Positions 34,492-42,500 of a stretch of 46,939 bases of DNA are shown piece by piece. The position numbers and the translations under genes are program-made. The first letter of the stretch is position 1. Every line of letters begins with the position of its first letter. The DNA is from a candidate division CPR3 bacterium 4484_211 (lineage in GTDB: Bacteria > Patescibacteriota > 4484-211): positions 1 to 46,939 of the forward strand of contig MZGJ01000002.1 in the NCBI GenBank assembly GCA_002084955.1, given 5' to 3'. Under the pieces are notes generated by a model, which worked only from the letters and a program-made list of their open reading frames with translations, searched no databases and was not told the origin of the DNA.

Positions 34492-36333
34492 ATGACTTAT
34501 AATAAATCGCCTTTTTCTGGTTTAATTAACCAATTCGCCGTTAAATATCAAATCCAGCTCTTGATTGCTAGGGCGTTGAAGCGGCTGTTTGAGATAGAGC
34601 TGAGCGCGGAGGAGATAGAGGTAAAACACCCGCAGAAAGAGAAATTTGGCGATTATTCTACTAATATTGGTATGGTCTTGGCCAAAAGATTGAAAAAATC
34701 TCCCCGGGAAGTTGCCGCATTGCTGGAAAAGTCAATTGGAGAGGGTGAGGAATTGGAAGGAGTGCTGGAATCGGTGGAGGCGGCTGGAGAAGGCTTTTTA
34801 AATTTTAAATTGTCCCGAAGGTGGCTGATTAAGCAGCTAAAGGAAGTTATTGAGCGGGGGGATAAATTCGGCAGTACCCAGTTGGGTAAAGGGAAGTGTG
34901 AAATGGTTGAGTTTTGCCAGGCTAACACCAATAAGCATTTTCATGTCGGCCATTTAAGAAATATTAGTTTGGGTGAATCACTTTGCCGTCTTATGGAATT
35001 CAATGGTTTTAAGGTGTGGAGAACAAATTATCAGGGTGATATTGGCCTCCATGTGGCCAAGACGATTTGGGCAATTCTAAAAGACGGTCAAGAAGACAAA
35101 ATTGATCAGCTTTTGGGAGAAGAATTAATGGACTTCCTGTCGGGTATCTATGTTAAAGGCGCCAGTGCCTATAGGGAAGATGAAAATGCAAGGGAGGAGA
35201 TTGATGATCTTAATAAACGAATCTATGAAGCCAGGGAGAAGAGAGAAGGGGAGTTGTATGATTTATGGGAGAAAATGAGGAGAAAAGCTTTGGATTACTT
35301 TGATGTTCTTTACAAACTGCTAGGGACCCATTTTGATAAACTTTATTTTGATAGTGATGTTGTGGCCGGCCGAGAAGATGTACTGGAAGGATTAAAGCAG
35401 GGGGTATTTGAAGAAAGTGACGGGGCAATTATTTTTAGGGGGGAGAAATATGGCTTACATACGAGGGTGTTTATAAATAGTCGGGGTGTGCCTACTTATG
35501 ATGCTAAAGATATTAGACTGGCTAAAATAAAGGCTGAAGATTTTAATTTTGAGCATTCCATTTTGGTAACGGCGGAAGAACACAAGGAATACTGGAGGGT
35601 TATTTTTAAAGTTTTGGAACTCTTAAAGATAATTAATCGGGGATCGTATTTTCATCGCACCTATGGTTTTGTAAATTTGGGGCGGGAGGGCAGAACAATG
35701 AAGATGTCTTCGCGGCTTGGAAATGTGGTTACACTGGTAGATCTGATTAGAGAGGCCGAGTTGAGAATTAGGGGCTATTTAGATGAAAATAGAAAGAAAT
35801 ACACTTCTGAGCAGGTGATGAATATTGCAGAGAAAGTTGCCGTGGGGGCGCTTAAGTATTCTATGCTTAAAATTGAGCCGGAAAAGTCAATCGCTTTTAA
35901 TTTAGATAAGAGTGTTTCTTTTGAGGGCGATTCAGCTCCCTATTTGCAATATACTTACGCACGAGCCAGGTCAGTTCTTCGTAAAGGTTTTGCCGGGGAT
36001 GCGGCGGCGAACTTTAGTTTGCGTTTCTGCTCGCACACAATTGAGCGCGCAGTGAATTGTGTTGTTACAGAAGAGGCTGACGCTCTTTTGAGGGCATTTT
36101 ATAAATTCCCAGAGGTGGTTAATGATGCGACCAGATTTTTAGAACCGCATCGACTTTGCCCATTTCTGTTTGGTTTGGCGCAAAAGTTTAACGTTTTTTA
36201 TCAAAAGGTGCCTGTTTTGAAAGCGGAAGATAAGGAATTGAGAGACTTTCGTCTACTCCTAACAGAAGTTGCCTCGCAAATATTAAAGAACGGCTTGTAC
36301 TTGTTGGGGATCGAGGTGTTGGAGGAAATGTGA
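34492..36333 (+). CDS. argS: Arginyl-tRNA synthetase
   Basis: 'EFCQANTNKHFHVGHLRNISLGESLCRLME', 'GRTMKMSSRLGNVVTL', C-terminal DALR-like. Confidence 0.95.
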   Translation: MTYNKSPFSGLINQFAVKYQIQLLIARALKRLFEIELSAEEIEVKHPQKEKFGDYSTNIGMVLAKRLKKSPREVAALLEKSIGEGEELEGVLESVEAAGEGFLNFKLSRRWLIKQLKEVIERGDKFGSTQLGKGKCEMVEFCQANTNKHFHVGHLRNISLGESLCRLMEFNGFKVWRTNYQGDIGLHVAKTIWAILKDGQEDKIDQLLGEELMDFLSGIYVKGASAYREDENAREEIDDLNKRIYEAREKREGELYDLWEKMRRKALDYFDVLYKLLGTHFDKLYFDSDVVAGREDVLEGLKQGVFEESDGAIIFRGEKYGLHTRVFINSRGVPTYDAKDIRLAKIKAEDFNFEHSILVTAEEHKEYWRVIFKVLELLKIINRGSYFHRTYGFVNLGREGRTMKMSSRLGNVVTLVDLIREAELRIRGYLDENRKKYTSEQVMNIAEKVAVGALKYSMLKIEPEKSIAFNLDKSVSFEGDSAPYLQYTYARARSVLRKGFAGDAAANFSLRFCSHTIERAVNCVVTEEADALLRAFYKFPEVVNDATRFLEPHRLCPFLFGLAQKFNVFYQKVPVLKAEDKELRDFRLLLTEVASQILKNGLYLLGIEVLEEM

Positions 36334-36370
36334 GGAAAAGTAAGTAGTAAGCAAGATAGGGGGTAAATAT

Positions 36371-36626
36371 GGCCGGGACATAATTTAAAGCTTTAACTGT
36401 GAAGCTTCACCATCTTGGAAACAGCAGTTTCTTTTCTTGCAGGACTACGCGCTTGAAGAGAAACAAAGTCGTAAAGTGTCAATTAAAAATACCCAATGTT
36501 AAACCAAGTCCAAATGACAAATTTCAAACAAGGCCCAAATTCTAAACGCTGGAAAGTTTTGGTTATTTGAATTCTGGATTTGTTTGTAATTTAGTGCTTG
36601 GTTATTGTCATTATAACTGAGTTGGG
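36371..36626. repeat. Dispersed intergenic repeat, copy C
   Basis: Same conserved blocks as copies A and B; includes GTGAAGCTTCAC and GAAACAGCAGTTTC palindromes. Confidence 0.85.
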
Positions 36627-36682
36627 TAATTTAGCGATCTACTCTCTGTATATAAATATATCAGTGGGTATAAAAACATGTC

Positions 36683-37744
36683 ATGTTTTTAAGTAAAAAA
36701 AGAGGGCCGGGGAGGCCGCCCAAAAGCAGGTCAACTGGAGTAAAACTAAGATTGGGAATTCTCTTTTTGGGGATGGTGACTATATTGGGATTGCTGTTTA
36801 GGGGTGGATACCTCACGCAGAAGACTGCCGCCAATTTGGGGAGGGATGTTTTAGGGATGGTATATGAGCAGGAAGGACGAGGAACTATCAATTTGGAATT
36901 ATTATTAAACAAACTGTTTAATCGAGGAGAAGATTTTTTAAAAAGGTACATGCGGGAGTCTGTTGGGGGAGGGAAGGGTCTATCTGACAAAGAGCTGGTG
37001 AATTTTAAGTTTGCTGTTGTGGCCGATTCCTCTCAGGATACGGTGTTTTTCCCCAAAATTTTGTCTCGGATACAATCCTTAGGGGTAGACTTTTTCCTTC
37101 ATCTGGGGGACCTTACCAAAGATGGGGATCTTGCTGAACTTAGAGAATCTAAGGCCATAATGGATAAAACAGGCTTAGACTATTATGTTATTCCCGGGGA
37201 CCATGATCTAAATTGGTTTCCCGACCACAGTCTGCAGAACTTTAAGGCAGTTTTTAAGGGGACAACCTATTCAAGTTTTATTCATAAAAATACGGCCTTT
37301 ATTTTGTTAGACAATAGTGACCATGAAAGAGGCATGTCTAGACAACAAATGGAATGGTTAGAAGAACGCTTCCGGCAAATTTCTGAATTAAAGTTGGAGA
37401 AAATTTTTGTTTTTACTCATATCCCTCTTTATAACGAACTTTTCCCCAGTAAGGTCATGGGGCAGGGCAGAGACGGAGAAGGGGTTGGGGCTCAAAGAGA
37501 CTATCTGCTGGGTCTTTTTAAGGATTTCGGTGTTGACTACATATTTTCTGGTGATGTTCATCATTTTTCCCAATACTTTGAGCCGAAAACCGGGCTTAAA
37601 ATGGTTACGGTGGGCGCGGCCTGCGGCGAATCGTGTAAGAGTTTTCTGCCCCAGTATGTACTGGTGACGGTTTACAAGGATGGTAGAATAGACATTATTC
37701 CCAAACCGTATAGGGAATTAGAGGATGTAAGGACCAGTGATTAG
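36683..37744 (+). CDS. Membrane-anchored metallophosphoesterase
   Basis: 'FKFAVVADSSQDT', 'FFLHLGDLTKDGD', 'YYVIPGDHDL', 'FVFTHIPLYN', 'DYIFSGDVHHFSQYF'. Confidence 0.9.
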   Translation: MFLSKKRGPGRPPKSRSTGVKLRLGILFLGMVTILGLLFRGGYLTQKTAANLGRDVLGMVYEQEGRGTINLELLLNKLFNRGEDFLKRYMRESVGGGKGLSDKELVNFKFAVVADSSQDTVFFPKILSRIQSLGVDFFLHLGDLTKDGDLAELRESKAIMDKTGLDYYVIPGDHDLNWFPDHSLQNFKAVFKGTTYSSFIHKNTAFILLDNSDHERGMSRQQMEWLEERFRQISELKLEKIFVFTHIPLYNELFPSKVMGQGRDGEGVGAQRDYLLGLFKDFGVDYIFSGDVHHFSQYFEPKTGLKMVTVGAACGESCKSFLPQYVLVTVYKDGRIDIIPKPYRELEDVRTSD

Positions 37745-37779
37745 CGGCGAACTTCCTTTTTTCGCCCGCTGTTTGCAAC

Positions 37780-38499
37780 ATGCCGATAAGAAAGGAAAGA
37801 ACATTTATTGCGGTTAAATCTGACGGCATCCAGCGGCACCTGATTGGTGAGGTTATTCAACGTTTTGAGCGTCGGGGTATGAAATTGGTAGCCTGTAAAA
37901 TGGTGGTTCCTACCGAGGAGGATTTGGGAAAGCAATACCCTGATGAAGAGTGGTGGTACCGCAATGTGGGAGAAAAGACGCTTAAAAGTCGACGGGAGAA
38001 GGGTATTGAGGATAACCGCAAGCCGGAGGAGATTGGCAGATGGGTAAGGCAGATGATAATTGACGATGTTTGCGGCAAGCCGATGTTGGTGATGGTCTGG
38101 GAAGGAGCGCATGCGGTGGCTTTGGGGAGGAAAACCGCCGGCTCAACTAATCCGTTAGATGCCGATGTGGGGACAATTCGGGGAGATTACACAGTTGAGT
38201 CATACGAGGTGGCCGACCATTTGGGGCATCCCATCCGCAATATCTTGCACGCCTCCGGTTCTGTGGAGGAAGCGGAAAAAGAGATTGGTATTTACTTTAG
38301 GAAGGAGGAAATTGTTAGCTATCCTTTAATTGTTGAGGAGGTGCTGTACGGTTCGGGGTGGGGGAGAGTTGAGGAGTTTTTAGCGGAGGCTAGGAGAAAT
38401 GTAAAGACGAAAAAAACAGCAGAGGAGACTTTGGAGGAGAAAGCCAGCGAGGATTTTATGAGTAGAATTAGAAAATTGTGGCGGCGAGCTTTTGGATAA
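37780..38499 (+). CDS. ndk: Nucleoside-diphosphate kinase (extended)
   Basis: 'ERTFIAVKSDGIQRHLIGEVIQRFERRGMKLVACKM', 'AGSTNPLDADVGTIRGDY', 'NILHASGSVEEAEKEI'. Confidence 0.9.
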   Translation: MPIRKERTFIAVKSDGIQRHLIGEVIQRFERRGMKLVACKMVVPTEEDLGKQYPDEEWWYRNVGEKTLKSRREKGIEDNRKPEEIGRWVRQMIIDDVCGKPMLVMVWEGAHAVALGRKTAGSTNPLDADVGTIRGDYTVESYEVADHLGHPIRNILHASGSVEEAEKEIGIYFRKEEIVSYPLIVEEVLYGSGWGRVEEFLAEARRNVKTKKTAEETLEEKASEDFMSRIRKLWRRAFG

Positions 38500-39439
38500 T
38501 TCTGGCTGTTGCCGTTGGCGCGTTTAGCGAGTAGACTGGTTTTCCCTGCCAGGTGGCAGTTTGTGGTTTCTTTTTAGCTGAAATTCTTCCCTTTTTATCT
38601 TTTGAATATTCGGTGATAAGATTTAGACTTTCTTGATTTTCCTGAAATTTGTTTACTGGAATATCAGTGCGCATTCTAATGTAGGTGATTTTAGAGCTTT
38701 GCTCTTTACACACCCTTTTTTTTAACTCTTTAGCAATCTTTTCGAATTCCTGCCGGCGTTTGTAAATTGCCGGTGAGAGTTGATCGCCCATTTTCCTAAT
38801 TAGGGGAATACCGCATTTTGGACAGACTAAATAGAATTCTTTGGTCTTATTGTTAAAGCTGATGTTCTCTAATACCGGGGTAAGGATGTTGTCAGTAAAA
38901 CCACATTTTGGACAAATACGGCGTGATTCTAATCGCGCGTCCAAAATTTCGTTGGCGACGTCAATTTCTAGGAATATCACTCTGTAGCCCTGATTGCCAA
39001 GCTGGTGGCTTTTCTTTATAACAAGGGGTATTTGATTTAGCTTGCGAGGTATTCCATCAAAAAGAACGGATTTATCGGGGGGCAGATCGACGAGCAGGTT
39101 TTTGAATATAGTTTTTACGCTGGGGAGTGAAAGCAGGTTGCTGACCGAAGATTTTTCCAGGTCGGTAATTAATTCTCTGCTCCATTTTCTTACCGCTTTG
39201 TTTTTGTTTAAGCAGATTTCTTCTTGAAGGTTCCTTACCGTTTCTCCAAAGCTGAGATTAATAAATTTTTTAGGGAAGGTCTCCATGAGATATTGAATGT
39301 AGGTGCTCTTGCCGGCCATTTTTTTTGTTAAGAAGAAAATGAATATCCGGTGGGTTTGTAGGTGTAGATTTAACTTTTTATACGCTAGACCGGCCTTTTT
39401 CTTGATGGAATACACATTTTCCTGTAGGGGTCTGACCAT
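38468..39439 (-). CDS. Adenylate/nucleoside-monophosphate kinase-like protein
   Basis: 'FFLTKKMAGKSTYIQYLMETFPKKFINLSFGE', 'VLFDGIPRKLNQIPLV', Cx2C...Cx2C lid; start at MVRPLQ because the longer ORF reads antisense through tRNA-Pro. Confidence 0.7.
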   Translation of the reverse strand: MVRPLQENVYSIKKKAGLAYKKLNLHLQTHRIFIFFLTKKMAGKSTYIQYLMETFPKKFINLSFGETVRNLQEEICLNKNKAVRKWSRELITDLEKSSVSNLLSLPSVKTIFKNLLVDLPPDKSVLFDGIPRKLNQIPLVIKKSHQLGNQGYRVIFLEIDVANEILDARLESRRICPKCGFTDNILTPVLENISFNNKTKEFYLVCPKCGIPLIRKMGDQLSPAIYKRRQEFEKIAKELKKRVCKEQSSKITYIRMRTDIPVNKFQENQESLNLITEYSKDKKGRISAKKKPQTATWQGKPVYSLNAPTATARIIQKLAATIF

Positions 39440-39504
39440 AGTGGCAATTATATCATTCTGTCTTGTTGGGTAAAGTAAGGAGGTGGTGGTACAATAAATG
39501 TAGT

Positions 39505-39535
39505 ATCTAGGTGGCTCAGTTGGCTGGTGTGACCT
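39505..39535 (+). pseudogene. tRNA remnant (D-arm only)
   Basis: 'AGGTGGCTCAGTTGGCTGG' matches the D-arm of the tRNA-Pro(CGG) 220 bp downstream; no anticodon/T arms follow. Confidence 0.5.
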
Positions 39536-39568
39536 GATGGGTATTGGATATGTTCGAGGGAAATAGTG

Positions 39569-39645
39569 CGGGGATTGGCGCAGTTGGCTAGCGCGCACGC
39601 ATGGGGTGCGTGAGGTCCCGGGTTCAAGTCCCGGATCCCCGACCA
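39569..39645 (+). tRNA. tRNA-Pro(GGG), CCA encoded
   Basis: Acceptor CGGGGAT/ATCCCCG, anticodon stem CACGC-ATGGGGT-GCGTG, T-arm CCGGGTTCAAGTCCCGG. Confidence 0.95.
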
Positions 39646-39646
39646 A

Positions 39647-39723
39647 GCCCTAGTAGCTCAATTGGATAGAGCATCCCCCTCCTAAGGGGAAGGTTGCAGG
39701 TTCAATTCCTGCCTAGGGTACCA
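39647..39723 (+). tRNA. tRNA-Arg(CCT), CCA encoded
   Basis: Acceptor GCCCTAG/CTAGGGT, anticodon stem TCCCC-CTCCTAA-GGGGA. Confidence 0.95.
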
Positions 39724-39725
39724 CG

Positions 39726-39802
39726 CGGGGTGTGGCTCAGTTGGCTAGAGCGCGGGCATCGGGAGCCCGAGGCCGTGGGTTCAAGTCCCACCACCCCGAC
39801 CA
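39726..39802 (+). tRNA. tRNA-Pro(CGG), CCA encoded
   Basis: Acceptor CGGGGTG/CACCCCG, anticodon stem CGGGC-ATCGGGA-GCCCG. Confidence 0.95.
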
Positions 39803-39990
39803 TAATTGACTTTTTGAAAATTTGGAAGTGATTGATTGCCTACTCCGCTTCACTAACTTAGAAGAACGCCGCCTCCTCCTGTCCTCTGTATCCGCTCTCG
39901 GCTGAGTGAAACAAGGGAAAAGAAAAGAAGATTGCGCTTGCCCCACCCAGCCCGTGCACGCGCAACGATGGGGAACTCCCTAATTTTTGC

Positions 39991-40060
39991 TTGACTGAAT
40001 TTTGATTGTAAATTATCATTATAGTAGATAGGATTGAGATAATACATTTTAACCTATCTA
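39991..40060 (+). promoter_or_regulatory. Promoter plus inverted-repeat operator upstream of the XRE regulator
   Basis: TTGACT (39991-39996), 17 nt, TATCAT (40014-40019); IR TAGATAGG (40025-40032)/CCTATCTA (40053-40060). Confidence 0.55.
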
Positions 40061-40087
40061 TTACAATAGTATATCTGGGGTGAGCAT

Positions 40088-40303
40088 ATGTCAAGCAAAA
40101 ATCCCATTTCCAAAATAGGAAAAAATATTAAAAGAATTAGGCAAGCAAAAGGCATTTCGCAGGATAGGTTGTCAAAGCGAGCAGATTTAGCGTTAAATAC
40201 AATTGTAAACATTGAATCAGGCAAAAACTCGAATCCAACAATAGAGACGCTTAAGAAAATAGCCGATGCTTTAGAAGTTTCAATTGAGGAGCTGTTAAAA
40301 TAA
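40088..40303 (+). CDS. XRE-family HTH regulator (controller-protein-like)
   Basis: 'IGKNIKRIRQAKGISQDRLSKRADLALNTIVNIESGKNSNPTIETLKKIADALEVSIEELLK'. Confidence 0.9.
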   Translation: MSSKNPISKIGKNIKRIRQAKGISQDRLSKRADLALNTIVNIESGKNSNPTIETLKKIADALEVSIEELLK

Positions 40304-40305
40304 AT

Positions 40306-40641
40306 ATGTCAACCACAAAGACAATGTCACAGGTGAGAATTTCAAAAACTTTTGAAACATCTCTCAATGGGGCAGATTTACCATTTGCTAATGTTAGGGA
40401 ATACGAGAGGATAAAACGTGTCCATAGCTTACATCCTTATTTAGGAAAATTTATCCCCCAATTAGTTGAAGTATTTTTAAAGCACTATTTTAAAAAAAGG
40501 AGATTGGATTCTTGACCCATTTTTAGGATCAGGCACAACTTTAATTGAAGCTAATGTTTTAGGAATGCACTCTGTGGGCATCGAAATTTCGGAAATTAAT
40601 TGTCTTATTGCAAAAGCACAAACTCAAAAAGTTTTAAACTA
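40306..40641 (+). pseudogene. DNA methyltransferase N-terminal part, frameshifted in an A7 run and truncated
   Basis: Frame 1 'KRVHSLHPYLGKFIPQLVEVFLKHYFKK' then shifted frame '...GDWILDPFLGSGTTLIEANVLGMHSVGIEISEINCLIAKAQTQKVLN*' (SAM motif DPFLGSGTT). Confidence 0.8.
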
Positions 40642-40664
40642 ATAAAATTAAGGATTTAAAAATT

Positions 40665-41603
40665 ATGTTAAATAGTCTACAAGTACAAATTTGGTTAGTA
40701 ATAGGAAGTATAGAGAACTGGATGACTGCCCTGTCACAGCCTCTCCCTGTGTGGGGACTTAAGGAAAGTTATTATGGACAATTTAATTCCTTAGCAATGA
40801 ATGATTTGTGTATCTTTTATGTTAAATCTCCAATTAAAGGAGTGATCGGCGTTGGGCTTGTAAAGGATAAATACATCGATAGGACCAATAAAATATGGAA
40901 AGAGGAGATTGAGAAGAAAAAAGTTATATGGCCATTAAGATTTCGCTTGCAAGTTCTAAATGTTCTTCCTTTTGAAGCTTGGCAAGGTAAAGAGGGGAAA
41001 CTTACTCCGGTAAGCATTTCTGATTTACCAATAATATGGCAGATAGGATTTCAACAGTTACCACCCCAAAAAAGCACTTGGGTTTTGGAGAAAATAAGAA
41101 AATCATGGGGGGTTAGTGATTTCATTAAAGGAGCAACAATACTAAGGATGCCATTGTCTATTAAACATGTAGATTATGGTAAAGAGAAGGAGGAATTTAC
41201 TCCGGGCCACAAAGAAATTCAGCGATTACTAGCAGAAACAGGAAAAATGCAACATTTCTTTTCGGAAACAGAATACAAATTACCAGTTGCTGGTGAAGAT
41301 AAACGTCTAGATGTAGTTTGGAAAAGAGAGTTTAGTGGGGTTCCGACTTATGCATTTGAGGTAGAAATTTCTCGAAATATAGAGAAAGCCCTTGCAAGAC
41401 TTAAAGTAGCTTTCGGTTTATGGAATACAAAACCTCGGTTAATTGTTCCAGAATCTGATTTTGAGAAAGTCAAATTTTATTTGGACAGAGAAAGTAAAAA
41501 CTTTCGTAAAGAATTTTTCTTTTTTGAACCAGAAGGAGTTAATAAAATACTAACAGCGAAATTAAAACTGCGAGACATAGAAGAAATGTATAAAATTTGG
41601 TAG
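40665..41603 (+). CDS. EVE/PUA-like domain fused to a PD-(D/E)XK-like nuclease (putative)
   Basis: N-term 'IWLVIGSIENWMTAL...PVWGLKESYYGQFNSLAMNDLCIFYVKSPIKGVIGVGLVKDKYI...WPLRFRLQVL'; C-term 'KRLDVVWKREFSGVPTYAFEVEISRNIEKALARLKVA'. Confidence 0.65.
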   Translation: MLNSLQVQIWLVIGSIENWMTALSQPLPVWGLKESYYGQFNSLAMNDLCIFYVKSPIKGVIGVGLVKDKYIDRTNKIWKEEIEKKKVIWPLRFRLQVLNVLPFEAWQGKEGKLTPVSISDLPIIWQIGFQQLPPQKSTWVLEKIRKSWGVSDFIKGATILRMPLSIKHVDYGKEKEEFTPGHKEIQRLLAETGKMQHFFSETEYKLPVAGEDKRLDVVWKREFSGVPTYAFEVEISRNIEKALARLKVAFGLWNTKPRLIVPESDFEKVKFYLDRESKNFRKEFFFFEPEGVNKILTAKLKLRDIEEMYKIW

Positions 41604-41642
41604 TTTCTCTAGATAAGTCAATATAGATAAATCAATATTCCT

Positions 41643-41837
41643 ATGAAGAATCTTTTTGTAATCTCTATAAAAGATATCCAGTATCTCGCTCAGAAGAAGA
41701 TCAGGAGAAAGTTAACAATCGAAGAAATAGAGCAAGTACAGAAAGGGTTAGAATTTGGATTGGAATGCTGGGAAGAAGTAGCCAGTGCAGCGATTGAGGA
41801 AATTGCCGGAAATAAAGACAGTAAAACCAAACATTGA
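41643..41837 (+). CDS. Small conserved-looking hypothetical protein
   Basis: 'MKNLFVISIKDIQYLAQKKIRRKLTIEEIEQVQKGLEFGLECWEEVASAAIEEI'; the last ~10 residues are out-of-frame REase sequence. Confidence 0.5.
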   Translation: MKNLFVISIKDIQYLAQKKIRRKLTIEEIEQVQKGLEFGLECWEEVASAAIEEIAGNKDSKTKH

Positions 41838-42144
41838 CGTTTTTAAAAGCGTAAAAAGGCAACTTCTGGAATGGGTTGCCATGAGAGCAAGCAAAGATGG
41901 CAATGTAAAAATAAAAACCATTCTTGCTATACCATATAATCCTTACGAGCCGGAACCTTACGAGCGCTGGACACTTCAAGGCTTATTTGATTTAGAACAC
42001 GAAGTAATGGTTGGAGAAGAATTTTGGGATTTTCTTGGCGGGAAAGGGACATATGAAGATTTGTTAAATGTTTTTGAAGAGGCCGGACTTGAGTTATATG
42101 ACGAAATTGACGAAAAGATGAGAAGTATAAAAAACAAAAATTAG
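41797..42144 (+). pseudogene. C-terminal remnant of a TdeIII-like type II restriction endonuclease
   Basis: 'PEIKTVKPNIDVFKSVKRQLLEWVAMRASKDGNVKIKTILAIPYNPYEPEPYERWTLQGLFDLEHEVMVGEEFWDFLGGKGTYEDLL' with ExK motif; no N-terminal half. Confidence 0.6.
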
Positions 42145-42153
42145 TTTTTTCAT

Positions 42154-42493
42154 TATGGACATATCAAATATCAACGGCTATACACTCAAGAATCTAAATA
42201 AAATCAATATTGTTTTAGGTTAAAACGGTTGCGGCAAAAGCACATTGCTAAGAATAGTTGAGCAAGGGCTTAACTCACAATCGGGCACTTATGGAAAGAC
42301 GAAATATATAACACCAAAAAGAGGCGGTGTGCTTACATATGAAGCTGGAATTGAGCAAAATCTGGCTAATGACACAAATTGGCTACTAAATCAAAGGAGA
42401 CGTAATTGGGCAACAGGGTTTAGGCAACAAAGAGTAGCTTACTTTACTGACCCTGACGGCAATCTTTGGGAAATTTCGCAATGGGTAAAATAG
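42154..42493 (+). pseudogene. P-loop ATPase fragment with in-frame stop, followed by the C-terminus of a VOC/glyoxalase protein
   Basis: 'MDISNINGYTLKNLNKINIVLG*NGCGKSTLLRIVEQGL'; '...GFRQQRVAYFTDPDGNLWEISQWVK'. Confidence 0.7.
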
Positions 42494-42500
42494 GATTAAC

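Noticed and set aside
39440-39646. N-terminal extension 'MVGDPGLEPGTSRTPCVRASQLRQ...' of the kinase-like ORF
   Set aside because: Antisense of tRNA-Pro(GGG); not real protein
39737-40094. Minus ORFs 39737..39946, 39853..40047 and 39858..40094
   Set aside because: The first is antisense to tRNA-Pro(CGG); the others lie in noncoding sequence with no domain-like pattern
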